From: an uncultured Arenicella sp.
GTDB taxonomy: Bacteria > Pseudomonadota > Gammaproteobacteria > Arenicellales > Arenicellaceae
Reading direction: 5' to 3'
DNA length: 64,000 bases
Assembly (NCBI GenBank): GCA_947499305.1
Contig: CANMNN010000014.1
Coordinates: forward strand, 39,657 to 103,656
The notes beneath the pieces were generated by a model. The model was not told where the DNA came from. It was given only the letters and a program-made list of their open reading frames with translations, and ran no database searches. Each line of letters begins with the position of its first letter. Positions within the stretch are counted from its first letter, which is position 1. A program made the translations under genes and the position numbers. Positions 55,947 through 64,000 of the stretch are shown piece after piece.

Positions 55947-56408
55947 CTAGGCGTATTGCAAAACAATATTCCGATGATTCACTGAAGAATCGAATATTTT
56001 TCTCAAAGTGATCTCGATATTTGCTCGCTGCAGAAAACCTTCGCCTTTTTCAGGCCACTCGATTAGAAATAAGCTGTGGCTTGACCACAAGTCATCTAGC
56101 CCCAGATACTCTAATTCACTCGGGTCTTCAAGTCGATATAGGTCCATGTGATAAACCACGCCCTGCCCTACCTTATACTCCTGAATCAAATTGTATGTCG
56201 GGCTAGTAACCTCGCCGACGTAGCCAAGCGAATTAATGATTGATTTCACTAAGCTTGTTTTCCCCGCGCCGAGATCACCAACCAAATAAATACAGCTCGG
56301 AAAGCTCAACATAGATGCGATTTTAGAACCAACTTCATAGGTTTGCTCCAAACTGCAGGTTTCAAAAGAGAGTTGCCTCTCTTCAGGGCTTGATTTCGAA
56401 TTAATCAC
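55947..56408 (-). CDS. tsaE: tRNA threonylcarbamoyladenosine synthesis ATPase TsaE
   Basis: A 153-residue P-loop protein. Walker A GDLGAGKT is at 44-51; SPTYNLIQEY and HMDLYRLEDPSELEYLGLDD follow. With TsaB and TsaD it forms t6A on ANN-decoding tRNAs. In many gammaproteobacteria tsaE is directly before amiB; here a 950-base non-coding region with sRNA candidates separates them. Divergent from queG (37 bases apart). Confidence 0.94.
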   Translation of the reverse strand: MINSKSSPEERQLSFETCSLEQTYEVGSKIASMLSFPSCIYLVGDLGAGKTSLVKSIINSLGYVGEVTSPTYNLIQEYKVGQGVVYHMDLYRLEDPSELEYLGLDDLWSSHSLFLIEWPEKGEGFLQRANIEITLRKIFDSSVNHRNIVLQYA

Positions 56409-56445
56409 AATGATTAGCTATGGTTTATACGGTTTACGTTAGAAT

Positions 56446-57606
56446 ATGACTATTATGACAGTCGAGCAACATAACATAAACGCAAGAGAACTCAGTCTGG
56501 ACGAAACGCGCCGTCTAGACAAAGGCCAGCGACAGCAACTAGCCGAGAAAATAAAGCAATGGGGTATCGATCTAGGTTTTGATCAGGTTGGAATTAGTGA
56601 TGGAAATATCGGTGAGCATGAGGAACACCTTCAAGATTGGCTCGAAAAAGGCATGCACGGCGACATGGATTACATGCAAAAACATGGTGTAAAACGTACT
56701 CGACCAAACCTACTTGTGGAAGGCACCGAGCGAGTAATTTCAGTACGCATGGACTACGCACCTGCCGATATCAGAGAGGCAGAGCGCGTTTTAGACAAAC
56801 AAGACACTGGATACATATCACGCTACGCTCTAGGCCGTGACTATCATAAGGTTTTGCGTTCTCGTTTGAAAAAGTTAGCGCAAAGAATTGAGCAAAATGT
56901 CGGTAAACTTGGCTATCGCGTCTTTACCGATAGTGCTCCCGTAATGGAAAAAGCGCTCGCCGAGAAAGCTGGTCTTGGCTGGATAGGTAAACACTCAAAT
57001 CTTTTAGACTCGAAAACCGGGTCGTGGTTCTTTCTAGGAGAAATTTATATCGACCTTCCGCTGCCAACGGATGAGCCCGCAACGAACCATTGTGGCAGCT
57101 GTCGAAAATGCATTGACGTATGCCCTACTCAGGCGATCATCGGCCCCTATCAAGTAGATGCTCGGCTTTGCATTTCTTATTTGACCATTGAGTTAAAAGG
57201 TCCAATTCCAGTGGAGCTGCGTGCAAAACTAGGAAATCGTATATATGGCTGTGACGATTGCCAATTCGTATGCCCTTGGAATAAGTTCGCGCAGACGAGC
57301 AAAGAACAAGACTTCAGCCCCAGAGAACAACTAACCGATCAAAAGCTCATCGATTTGTTTAATTGGAGCGAAGATGAATTCTTAAAACACACCGAAGGCA
57401 GTGCCATTCGCCGAATCGGCTATCAATCATGGCAACGCAATATCGCCATAGCACTGGGAAATATTCAACCTAACTCAGCCGGTGAGCGTAGCCAAATTAT
57501 TCAGCTACTAAAATCGAAGCTATCAAAATCAAACGACATGGTTAGCGAACACATTCAATGGGCAATCGACTCACTCATCGCTAAACCATTAACATCAAGC
57601 AATTAA
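56446..57606 (+). CDS. queG: Epoxyqueuosine reductase QueG
   Basis: A 386-residue cobalamin- and iron-sulfur-dependent enzyme that converts epoxyqueuosine to queuosine in tRNA. Features: GFDQVGISD, the substrate-binding SRYALGRDYHKVLR, DSAPVMEKALAEKAGLGWIGKHSNLL, and two [4Fe-4S] motifs (CGSCRKCIDVCPTQAI and GCDDCQFVCPWN). The C-terminal HEAT-like repeat region ends at about residue 380. Start ATG at 56446; a second Met at position 4 is equally good. Confidence 0.95.
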   Translation: MTIMTVEQHNINARELSLDETRRLDKGQRQQLAEKIKQWGIDLGFDQVGISDGNIGEHEEHLQDWLEKGMHGDMDYMQKHGVKRTRPNLLVEGTERVISVRMDYAPADIREAERVLDKQDTGYISRYALGRDYHKVLRSRLKKLAQRIEQNVGKLGYRVFTDSAPVMEKALAEKAGLGWIGKHSNLLDSKTGSWFFLGEIYIDLPLPTDEPATNHCGSCRKCIDVCPTQAIIGPYQVDARLCISYLTIELKGPIPVELRAKLGNRIYGCDDCQFVCPWNKFAQTSKEQDFSPREQLTDQKLIDLFNWSEDEFLKHTEGSAIRRIGYQSWQRNIAIALGNIQPNSAGERSQIIQLLKSKLSKSNDMVSEHIQWAIDSLIAKPLTSSN

Positions 57607-57646
57607 CTCCTGCTCTTTTTACACCTCAACTCTCGCTACGCTATCG

Positions 57647-58123
57647 ATGTCACTATTTCCCAACCATAAAAACGCACTCTATTTTTCCATGGACGACGCT
57701 GCGGAGCTCATGTCACGAACGTCATTGCATTCGTTTGAGCTTGACGGTCAGACATGGCCAACTGTGGAGCACTACTATCAAGCCATGAAGTTTGATAATC
57801 AAACTTATAGAACTAAGATTTTAAATGCAGACAGCCCTGAGCAAGCACGCAAACTCGGCCAGGCTAGGCTTAAGCGAAAGCGTGTCGACCTAAAAAAAGT
57901 GAGGACTACCTTAATGACACGAGCTTTTTATACCAAGGCAAAAACATACCCAATGGTCGCCACCAGACTACTCGAGACACTAGAACAAGACTTAGTGGAA
58001 AACAGTCAATTTGATTACTACTGGGGCTGCGGGCGTGACCACCGAGGCGATAATCATTATGGCAAAGTACTCATGAACGTTCGAAACAAGTTACGACAAG
58101 AGGCAGCCGAGACCCAAAACTGA
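57647..58123 (+). CDS. NADAR family protein (YbiA-like)
   Basis: A 158-residue NADAR domain protein. The signature FELDGQTWPTVEHYYQAMKF, the QARKLGQ motif with the basic KRVDLKKVRT region and the terminal YYWGCGRDHRGDNHYGKVLMNVR are clear. The family has been shown to include ADP-ribosyl glycohydrolases that remove ADP-ribose from guanine in nucleic acids, and a member is involved in riboflavin-precursor N-glycosidase activity; which applies here is not known. It follows queG by 40 bases and may be co-transcribed. Confidence 0.85.
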   Translation: MSLFPNHKNALYFSMDDAAELMSRTSLHSFELDGQTWPTVEHYYQAMKFDNQTYRTKILNADSPEQARKLGQARLKRKRVDLKKVRTTLMTRAFYTKAKTYPMVATRLLETLEQDLVENSQFDYYWGCGRDHRGDNHYGKVLMNVRNKLRQEAAETQN

Positions 58124-58275
58124 GACCTGTTTTAACGAGCCAATAAGGCTCTATTGTTCGCCTTAATTTTTTGACATCAATGTCATGTCACCATTTAACC
58201 GAGCTACCATCGATCGACTATTGAAGCCTATCAAGCTTCGCTCTAACAATAATAATTCTAGCTTTGAGGGAAAAG

Positions 58276-58953
58276 ATGGAAATGAAATTCCGCACACTTT
58301 ATCAGTCAGTACTTTTGCTGCTCGCTTCTAGTATTGCTCTTCACACTTCAGCAAATAATGAAAACCTCGTCTTACCGAATACGGTTACCGAAATGCGCGT
58401 CGAGCTTGATGTTGTCAATTTTGACATAAAAGACAAAAAAGGCCGCATTGAACGCCTAAAAAAACTACTTCCTCACGCCGAAGACCTTGCTAAGAAAAAT
58501 GAGGACAACGCTGGTTTTCAGATGATGGCGGGTTTCTATAACGCTCAATATGCCGGTTATACGGGTGGTGTTGGCGCTCTGAAATATGCCAAAGCTGCGC
58601 GCAAATACTTAGAAAAATCGACTGAGATAGACCCCTCAATCTATGGCGCTTCAGCTCACTCAGTTCTAGGCACTATCTACTATCAAGTGCCTGGCTGGCC
58701 GATTGGGTTTGGTGATAAAAAGAAGGCTCTGAAGAACTACCAAACAGCATTGCAGCTATCCCCCGATGGTATGGACGCAAACTTCACATATGGTGAATAC
58801 CTTTTCGCTGAAAAAAAATACACAGAGGCAAGAACCTACTTCGAGAAAGCAAAGCTAGCGCCACCTCGCAAAGACCGACCAAAGGCAGATGTGTTTGCAC
58901 TTGAGTCCTTGCAAAAATACATTGCCGAAATTGAGAAACGTTTATCTAAGTAA
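58276..58953 (+). CDS. TPR-repeat protein with signal peptide
   Basis: About 225 residues from the ATG at 58276, which has GAGGG at the right spacing; a TTG upstream at 58264 is in the same frame but has less support. A cleavable signal (MKFRTLYQSVLLLLASSIALHTSA) targets it to the periplasm. The body is helical, with at least two TPR-like units: YAKAARKYLEKSTEIDPSIYG and KKALKNYQTALQLSPDGMDANFTYGEYLF, and the C-terminal YTEARTYFEKAKLAPP. No family assigned with certainty; probably a protein-interaction scaffold. Confidence 0.7.
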   Translation: MEMKFRTLYQSVLLLLASSIALHTSANNENLVLPNTVTEMRVELDVVNFDIKDKKGRIERLKKLLPHAEDLAKKNEDNAGFQMMAGFYNAQYAGYTGGVGALKYAKAARKYLEKSTEIDPSIYGASAHSVLGTIYYQVPGWPIGFGDKKKALKNYQTALQLSPDGMDANFTYGEYLFAEKKYTEARTYFEKAKLAPPRKDRPKADVFALESLQKYIAEIEKRLSK

Positions 58954-59000
58954 CCCTTAATTAGCTCACTTTCAAAGAGTCTTAAAATAATATAGACACA

Positions 59001-59028
59001 AAAAAACCAGCACTAGGCTGGTTTTTTT
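59001..59028. terminator. Bidirectional terminator between TPR gene and rpmG
   Basis: AAAAAACCAGC (59001-59011) pairs with GCTGGTTTTTT (59017-59027) around ACTAG, with A and T tracts on both sides. Confidence 0.9.
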
Positions 59029-59050
59029 ATGATTACTCAAAAAGCAGAAT

Positions 59051-59206
59051 CTATTTGATTTTCGCTTCTTTATAATCAACGTGCTTTCTAACAACTGGGT
59101 CGTACTTTTTGATCACCATTTTCTCGGTCATAGTACGCTTGTTCTTAGTCGTAGTGTAGTAGTGACCTGTTTTGGCTGTTGAAACCAATTTGATTTTATC
59201 TCTCAT
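59051..59206 (-). CDS. rpmG: 50S ribosomal protein L33
   Basis: A 51-residue protein beginning [20 protein letters not shown] and ending [17 protein letters not shown]. It lacks the CxxC pairs of the zinc-binding form, so it is the zinc-free (C-) L33. It lies 17 bases after rpmB, as in the conserved rpmBG operon. Confidence 0.97.
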   Translation of the reverse strand: MRDKIKLVSTAKTGHYYTTTKNKRTMTEKMVIKKYDPVVRKHVDYKEAKIK

Positions 59207-59223
59207 GATTGCTTACCTCAGCC

Positions 59224-59460
59224 TTATACTTTCACGCCTGAAGCGCGCAAGTCTTTTAATACAGTGTCGATGCCTTTTTTGTCGATAATACGAATACCTT
59301 TCGAAGATACACGTAAACGAACCCAACGGCTTTCGCTTTCTACCCAAAATTTACGGTAATGTAGGTTTGGCAGGAAAGTGCGGCGCGTGCGATTTTTCGC
59401 GTGCGATACATTGTTACCAAACGTCGTACCTTTACCAGTCACCTGACATACTCTAGACAT
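59224..59460 (-). CDS. rpmB: 50S ribosomal protein L28
   Basis: A 78-residue protein starting [25 protein letters not shown] (first residues shown in part) with [20 protein letters not shown]. The length is typical. Cysteine at position 5 in VCQVTGK is ordinary. First gene of rpmBG; a candidate extended -10 promoter lies about 190 bases upstream. Confidence 0.97.
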   Translation of the reverse strand: MSRVCQVTGKGTTFGNNVSHAKNRTRRTFLPNLHYRKFWVESESRWVRLRVSSKGIRIIDKKGIDTVLKDLRASGVKV

Positions 59461-59650
59461 TGTTCTAACCTTTTAAATAATAATGCTGTTGATCTTAACC
59501 TGACAACTAAAGCAACTTTAAACTTCGACTTCGAACCAACATAAATCGTTATTTCAAAATACAAGCAGTAGCCTTTTACAATCAAGCTAAGTGTTTGTTT
59601 TTTCAAGAATGAGAGCGTGTTACAAACCGTCATTCCTTTCTAGGGGGCGA

Positions 59651-59659
59651 TTTATACCA
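59651..59659 (-). promoter_or_regulatory. Extended -10 promoter candidate for rpmBG
   Basis: On the minus strand TGGTATAAA gives a TGn extended -10 with TATAAA. No clear -35. The distance to the rpmB start, about 190 bases, would imply a long leader. Confidence 0.45.
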
Positions 59660-59767
59660 GAAAGGCGTTGAAAATAAAACTGATTCTCACAATTTTAGTG
59701 CTTATTTCATCGCCTTTTATGGGTTTTAACAATTCAATACCATAAAGCGTTCAAGCAAGCCCCTATT

Positions 59768-60472
59768 TCATGTTAACGCACCCATCTCGGCAAATGAAAC
59801 CACCTCAGAATCACCAACAACAAAATGATCGAGCAGCTTCACACCAACCATCGCCAATGCCAAGTGGAGCGTTTCAGTTAATGACTTATCAGCTAAGCTA
59901 GGTTCAGCAACGCCACTCGGATGGTTATGCGCTACAATCATCGCCGCAGCATTGTGCTTGAGCGCTTCTTTTACTACCTCGCGTACCGGTACAGATGCGC
60001 TATCAATAGTACCCCTGAATAATTCTTGGTGATGGATAACCCGGTGCTTGCTATCCAGGAACATCGCAAAAAACGATTCGTATTGTTTATCGCGTAGCTG
60101 CAGAGTTAAGTAATCGCGGCTGACCTGAGGGCTTGAGATTGCATCGCCCTTCTCCATCTTTTCCATTAGATAGCGGCGCCCCAATTCAAGGCCAGCTTGA
60201 AACTGCACAAACTTAGCGGTACCAATGCCTTTGAGCTGACATAAATCACCATGCGACAGATTTAGCAAAGCCCTCAACCCACCCGTTTCCAGCAATGCAT
60301 CACGGGCCAAATCAAGAGCAGTTTTACCCGGCAAGCCTGTACGGATAAAGATAGCTAAAAGCTCAGCGTCACCCAAAGACTCTGGGCCGTTCTCAAGCAA
60401 TTTTTCTCTTGGGCGTTCGGCCTCGGGCCATTCTTTAATAGGTAGATGTTGAATATGGTTCTTGAAAAACAT
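59768..60472 (-). CDS. radC: RadC family JAB/MPN-domain protein
   Basis: About 234 residues from the ATG at 60472, preceded by a textbook AAGGAG seven bases away; the longer frame at 60490 lacks that. A helix-hairpin-helix region (LLNLSHGDLCQLKGIGTAKFVQF) and the JAMM metal motif (AHNHPSGVAEPSLADKSLTE, with HxHx7D) are intact. Once thought a DNA-repair protein; its physiological role is not settled. Divergent from coaBC. Confidence 0.93.
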   Translation of the reverse strand: MFFKNHIQHLPIKEWPEAERPREKLLENGPESLGDAELLAIFIRTGLPGKTALDLARDALLETGGLRALLNLSHGDLCQLKGIGTAKFVQFQAGLELGRRYLMEKMEKGDAISSPQVSRDYLTLQLRDKQYESFFAMFLDSKHRVIHHQELFRGTIDSASVPVREVVKEALKHNAAAMIVAHNHPSGVAEPSLADKSLTETLHLALAMVGVKLLDHFVVGDSEVVSFAEMGALT

Positions 60473-60667
60473 AGGTCGCTCCTTGCGCATAACAAATTTA
60501 TAGGAGAGTAATAATAACTCTACAATTGTCGAATAAATCCCTCACTCGACTAGTCAGAAGCATAGTCGAAAATAAAAATATGACAAGCCCGTGAGCAATC
60601 AGAGATAATCTCGTTCTAATAAATAGCCAACTATTTCTCAAATTCCACCATAAATGGCATTAAAACA

Positions 60668-61870
60668 TTGAAAAGTCTAACAAATAAACGAGTATTACTC
60701 GGCGTTAGCGCCGGCATTGCGGCCTATAAAACCCCAGACCTTGTTCGCAAGCTGACCGAACTTGGTGCTGAGGTACAAATAATTCTAAGTAAAAATGCGG
60801 ACCAGTTTGTTGCGCCTCTGTCATTACAAGCGGTAAGTGGTCACGCAGTTCATAGTTATGCGATGACAGCCGAGAGCGAGTCGGGCATGGGCCATATTGA
60901 TTTGGCCCGTTGGGCTGACATTGTTCTAATTGCCCCAGCGACTGCAAATATCATGGCTCGACTTTGTCAAGGCAATGCCGATGAACTGCTAACCACTGTC
61001 TGTGTTGCTACCGAAGCCCCCATTGCGGTAGCGCCTGCTATGAATCAACAGATGTGGCAAAACGCCGCCTCAAAAGCGAACATCGAAACATTAAAGTCGA
61101 GAGGTGTGCACATACTGGGTCCCGACGCTGGCGAACAAGCATGCGGCGAAGTTGGCCTTGGTCGCATGTTACAACCCGTCGACATTGCTGCTCGGGTAGG
61201 TTCGATGTTTCAAAATACGCAGCTCACAGGTAAGCGAATCATGATTACCGCTGGCCCAACTTGGGAAGCCCTCGACCCAGTTCGAGGAATCACGAACCAC
61301 AGTTCTGGCAAAATGGGCTACGCGCTAGCCGAAGCTGCCATTGAAGCGGGCGCAGAAGTCACACTCGTCACTGGTCCTACGCATATCACTAAGCCTGAGC
61401 GAGCAACTGTCTTAGACGTGGTTTCGGCCTTAGACATGCATTCAGCGGTGATGAGCACTATAGACCAGCAAGATATATTCATTGGTGTTGCCGCGGTAGC
61501 AGACTATCGACCGGTTGATTCAGCTGATCAAAAAATCAAAAAAAACGCCGACGAAATGACGATCACGATGATAAAGAACCCAGACATACTGGCTGATGTA
61601 GCATCACGCGATGCACCTCCGTTTTGTGTAGGGTTCGCCGCTGAAACTAACGATGTCGTCGACTATGCGCGAAGCAAACTCGAGCGTAAGAAGCTTGATT
61701 TAATTGCGGCAAACCATGTCGGCGGCAGCGAAACAGGGTTTGGCACACCTGATAATGCAATTACCTTAATAGGTCACCACGATACAATAGAGCTACCTAA
61801 ACAGAACAAGTCTGCATTAGCCCGCCAACTCATTTCTGAGATATCTAAGGCTTACAATAAACAGCCTTAA
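60668..61870 (+). CDS. coaBC: Bifunctional phosphopantothenoylcysteine decarboxylase/synthetase CoaBC
   Basis: A 400-residue two-domain enzyme of coenzyme A synthesis. The CoaC flavin domain (about 1-185) has GVSAGIAAYKTPDLVRKL, the catalytic His in GHIDLARWAD, PAMNQQMWQNAA and the catalytic Cys in GEQACGEVGLGRM; the CoaB domain (about 195-400) has ITAGPTWEALDPVRGI, NHSSGKMGYALAEAA and KIKKN. The start codon is TTG at 60668. It is followed after 43 bases by dut, the common coaBC-dut order. Confidence 0.95.
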   Translation: MKSLTNKRVLLGVSAGIAAYKTPDLVRKLTELGAEVQIILSKNADQFVAPLSLQAVSGHAVHSYAMTAESESGMGHIDLARWADIVLIAPATANIMARLCQGNADELLTTVCVATEAPIAVAPAMNQQMWQNAASKANIETLKSRGVHILGPDAGEQACGEVGLGRMLQPVDIAARVGSMFQNTQLTGKRIMITAGPTWEALDPVRGITNHSSGKMGYALAEAAIEAGAEVTLVTGPTHITKPERATVLDVVSALDMHSAVMSTIDQQDIFIGVAAVADYRPVDSADQKIKKNADEMTITMIKNPDILADVASRDAPPFCVGFAAETNDVVDYARSKLERKKLDLIAANHVGGSETGFGTPDNAITLIGHHDTIELPKQNKSALARQLISEISKAYNKQP

Positions 61871-61913
61871 GCCAGCAACAGCTCTGGGCAACAAGTATTA
61901 ATAACCAAAAATC

Positions 61914-62372
61914 ATGAAAACAAAAATACAAATGAAAATACTCGACCCGAGATTGGGTACCGAGTTTGAATTACCTAACTACGCCACCGCTGGATCGGCT
62001 GGCATGGATTTGCGCGCATGCGTAGAAAAAGATACGACTATTGAACCTGGCGAAACTGTATTAGTCCCTACGGGTATGTCAATTTACGTCGCGGACCCTA
62101 GCTTGGCCGCAGTGTTGCTACCTCGATCAGGCCTAGGCCACAAACACGGTATTGTGCTCGGCAATCTCACGGGCTTGATCGACTCTGACTACCAGGGGCC
62201 ATTAATGGTATCCTTGTGGAATCGGTCGGACAGCAGTTTCACAGTTCAAGCTGGCGACCGTATTGCCCAAATGATCATAGTGCCAATCGTACAAGCACAA
62301 TTCGAGATCGTTGAAGAATTTGTTGAATCTGACCGAGCCAGCGGCGGTTTCGGTCATACCGGCGTAAAATAG
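61914..62372 (+). CDS. dut: Deoxyuridine 5'-triphosphate nucleotidohydrolase
   Basis: A 152-residue trimeric dUTPase. The five motifs are seen: GSAGMDLRA (motif 1), [11 protein letters not shown] (2), [15 protein letters not shown] (3), GDRIAQMI (4) and [10 protein letters not shown] (5). It removes dUTP and makes dUMP for thymidylate synthesis. Start ATG at 61914; a second ATG four codons later is also possible. Confidence 0.96.
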   Translation: MKTKIQMKILDPRLGTEFELPNYATAGSAGMDLRACVEKDTTIEPGETVLVPTGMSIYVADPSLAAVLLPRSGLGHKHGIVLGNLTGLIDSDYQGPLMVSLWNRSDSSFTVQAGDRIAQMIIVPIVQAQFEIVEEFVESDRASGGFGHTGVK

Positions 62373-62480
62373 ACAGGATTGATTCAGCCAAATTAGACCT
62401 TCTTGACGTCAAACTAACGCTAGATAAACGATATTCGCGTGCCTGATAGCTGTCATTCAGTTTATCAAGCAAAGGTCTTA

Positions 62481-62509
62481 TTAATTTTTTATCTCGGCTT
62501 TGCTATACT
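62481..62509 (+). promoter_or_regulatory. Candidate sigma-70 promoter for gltA
   Basis: TTAATT (62481-62486), 17 bases, TATACT (62504-62509). The -10 matches at five of six positions and the -35 at three, so it is a moderate candidate. It lies 135 bases before the gltA start. Confidence 0.4.
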
Positions 62510-62643
62510 TCGCGTCGCAATTCTAGACTGCCTGCGCGACGCTGAAACTTCCAAGCACCAGCTATGGAGTTAGCAAGCTCCCAAGACAAGGCTCTCACGC
62601 CGTGTTTTGTCGCAAGCATACAAACTAAGTTTTTGAGGAAATC

Positions 62644-63927
62644 ATGTCAGATACCCTGTCAATTAAAGACAACCGAACCGGAAAAGAATACGAAATCGAA
62701 ATCGTTGATGGCAACATTAGCGCTTCACAGCTTCGTCAAATCAAAGAGAACGAAGGCGATTTTGGCATGATGAGCTACGACCCTGGTTACTTGAACACTG
62801 CTAGCTGCACAAGTCGTATTACTGATCTACATGGCTCTGAAGGTATTCTACGTTATCGCGGTTACCCTATTGAGCAACTTGCTGAGAAGAGCACTTTCTT
62901 AGACGTTGTTTATTTATTGTTCAATGGCGAGTTGCCTAATGCGCAGCAATCTAGTGATTGGGAAGAGCGCATTACGCACCACACAATGCTGCATGAAAAG
63001 ACGAAGCGTTTAATGGGCGGCTTTAACTACGATGCACACCCAATGGGTGTGTTCATTTCAACCGTTGCGGCTTTGTCTACATTCTACCCAGATGCCAAAG
63101 AAGTCGACAACCACGAGTCTCGCATGTTGCAGGCTTGTCGCTTGATCGGTAAAACACCGACCATTGCGTCATACGCTTACCGTAATAGCAAAGGGTTGCC
63201 CTATATCTACCCAGACAATGAGTTGAGCTACACTGGCAATTTCTTGAATATGATGTATCGCATGGTTGAACCACGTTACCAAGCGCACCCAGTTCTTGAA
63301 CGTGCGCTAGACGTATTATTCATTCTTCATGCTGATCATGAGCAAAACTGCTCAACCAGCGCAATGCGCAACATTGCAAGCTCTAAGGCTGATCCGTTTG
63401 TATCGGTTGCTGGCGCATCAGCGGCTCTCTATGGCCCATCTCATGGTGGCGCTAACGAGGCAGTACTGAACATGCTTCGTGAAATCGGCACTAAAGATAA
63501 GGTTGCCGATTACGTAAAACGCTGCAAGGGTGGTGAGCTTCGCCTTATGGGCTTTGGCCATCGTGTATATAAAAATTACGATCCTCGCGCTCGCATCGTT
63601 AAAGAAATTGCTGACGAGGTATTTGAAGTTACTGGCCGCAATCCACTCATTGATGTCGCTATGGAGCTTGAGCGCATTGCGCTTGAAGATGATTACTTCG
63701 TAAAGCGTAACCTTTACCCTAACGTAGATTTCTACTCAGGCTTGATATACGAAGCAATGGGTTTCCCAATGGAAGCGTTCACAGTTTTATTCGCAATTCC
63801 ACGTACAGCGGGCTGGTTGGCTCAATGGATGGAATTAATGAACGATCCTGAGTTCCGCATTACTCGCCCGCGCCAAAACTACCAAGGCTCTGGCGAGCGC
63901 CATGTGCCAGATAACTACCGCGTTTAG
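62644..63927 (+). CDS. gltA: Citrate synthase (type II)
   Basis: A 427-residue enzyme of the TCA cycle that condenses oxaloacetate and acetyl-CoA. Active-site motifs include YRGYPIEQLAEKS, HADHEQNCSTSAMR, GPSHGGANEAVL and FGHRVYKNYDPRA, and a C-terminal FYSGLIYEAMGFP. The size and N-terminal domain match the hexameric, NADH-sensitive gram-negative form. The start ATG follows a long non-coding leader of about 270 bases. A strong terminator follows. Confidence 0.97.
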   Translation: MSDTLSIKDNRTGKEYEIEIVDGNISASQLRQIKENEGDFGMMSYDPGYLNTASCTSRITDLHGSEGILRYRGYPIEQLAEKSTFLDVVYLLFNGELPNAQQSSDWEERITHHTMLHEKTKRLMGGFNYDAHPMGVFISTVAALSTFYPDAKEVDNHESRMLQACRLIGKTPTIASYAYRNSKGLPYIYPDNELSYTGNFLNMMYRMVEPRYQAHPVLERALDVLFILHADHEQNCSTSAMRNIASSKADPFVSVAGASAALYGPSHGGANEAVLNMLREIGTKDKVADYVKRCKGGELRLMGFGHRVYKNYDPRARIVKEIADEVFEVTGRNPLIDVAMELERIALEDDYFVKRNLYPNVDFYSGLIYEAMGFPMEAFTVLFAIPRTAGWLAQWMELMNDPEFRITRPRQNYQGSGERHVPDNYRV

Positions 63928-63967
63928 TTGAAGGTTATTGCTAGAGATTAGCCTTGATCCTGACCTT

Positions 63968-63998
63968 AAAAAAGCGACTCAATTGAGTCGCTTTTTTT
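63968..63998 (+). terminator. Terminator after gltA
   Basis: AAAAAAGCGACTC (63968-63980) pairs with GAGTCGCTTTTTT around AATT, followed by a T tract. It lies 41 bases past the stop and ends near the window edge. Confidence 0.9.
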
Positions 63999-64000
63999 AT

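Noticed and set aside
55797..55985. A 62-residue plus-strand frame before tsaE
   Set aside because: It overlaps the 3' end of tsaE on the other strand and has no features of a real gene.

Overview
The window is a gene-dense, essentially chromosomal segment from a gammaproteobacterium of moderate GC content. The basis is gene content and order: phoBR with a pst operon, dksA, an lptD-surA outer-membrane biogenesis pair, amgK-murU, the mreBCD-mrdAB-mltB-dacA-ybeD-lipB cell-shape block, gatCAB, and the classic tsaE-amiC-mutL-miaA-hfq-hflX-hflK-hflC-(hisZ)-purA-rnr-rlmB superoperon order. Heterotrophic marine lineages such as Arenicella-like bacteria would fit (a GH5 cellulase, the MurU recycling route and GatCAB are present), but the genus cannot be fixed from the sequence alone. 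I found no tRNA, rRNA, insertion sequence, prophage or CRISPR array.

Layout. 1-312: 3' end of msrA. 349-1233: ttcA. 1356-11252: phosphate regulon, with phoB-phoR on the plus strand and pstS-pstC-pstA-pstB-phoU on the minus strand, Pho boxes ahead of phoB and pstS, a terminator between pstS and pstC, and an unusual OB-fold/EEP nuclease between phoR and phoU. 11309-13275: DUF2288 protein, a hendecad-repeat lipoprotein, dksA. 13365-19107: surA and lptD, then divergent amgK-murU. 19146-28357: lipB, ybeD, dacA, an mltB with an inserted LysM, rodA, PBP2, mreD, mreC, mreB. 28690-32842: gatCAB and a thioesterase. 32895-37585: a DUF3224/AraC divergent pair, a crotonase, folE, a possible structured RNA, a GH5-CBM2 cellulase. 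37802-54996: one long minus-strand run from amiC at its upstream end down to a LOG-family gene. 54997-55946: a 950-base gap holding what look like two related small RNAs with C-rich loops. 55947-64000: tsaE, queG, a NADAR gene, a TPR protein, rpmBG, radC, coaBC, dut, gltA.

Functional themes. Envelope biogenesis dominates: Lipid A export (lptD), barrel chaperoning (surA), elongasome (mreBCD, PBP2, RodA), trimming and recycling of peptidoglycan (mltB, dacA, amiC, a YafK/DpaA-like enzyme, amgK, murU). RNA biology is the second theme: Hfq, HflX, RNase R, RlmB, MiaA, QueG, TsaE, TtcA. Phosphate sensing and uptake is the third.

The most interesting unexplained signal is the pair of homologous elements at about 55281-55372 and 55698-55796. 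Read on the minus strand, each has a conserved 5' block with a pyrimidine-rich ACCCTCTTT followed by a terminator-like hairpin whose loop is a C tract, which is the architecture of anti-Shine-Dalgarno small RNAs. A second candidate RNA lies downstream of folE. Both are inferences from sequence and need expression data.
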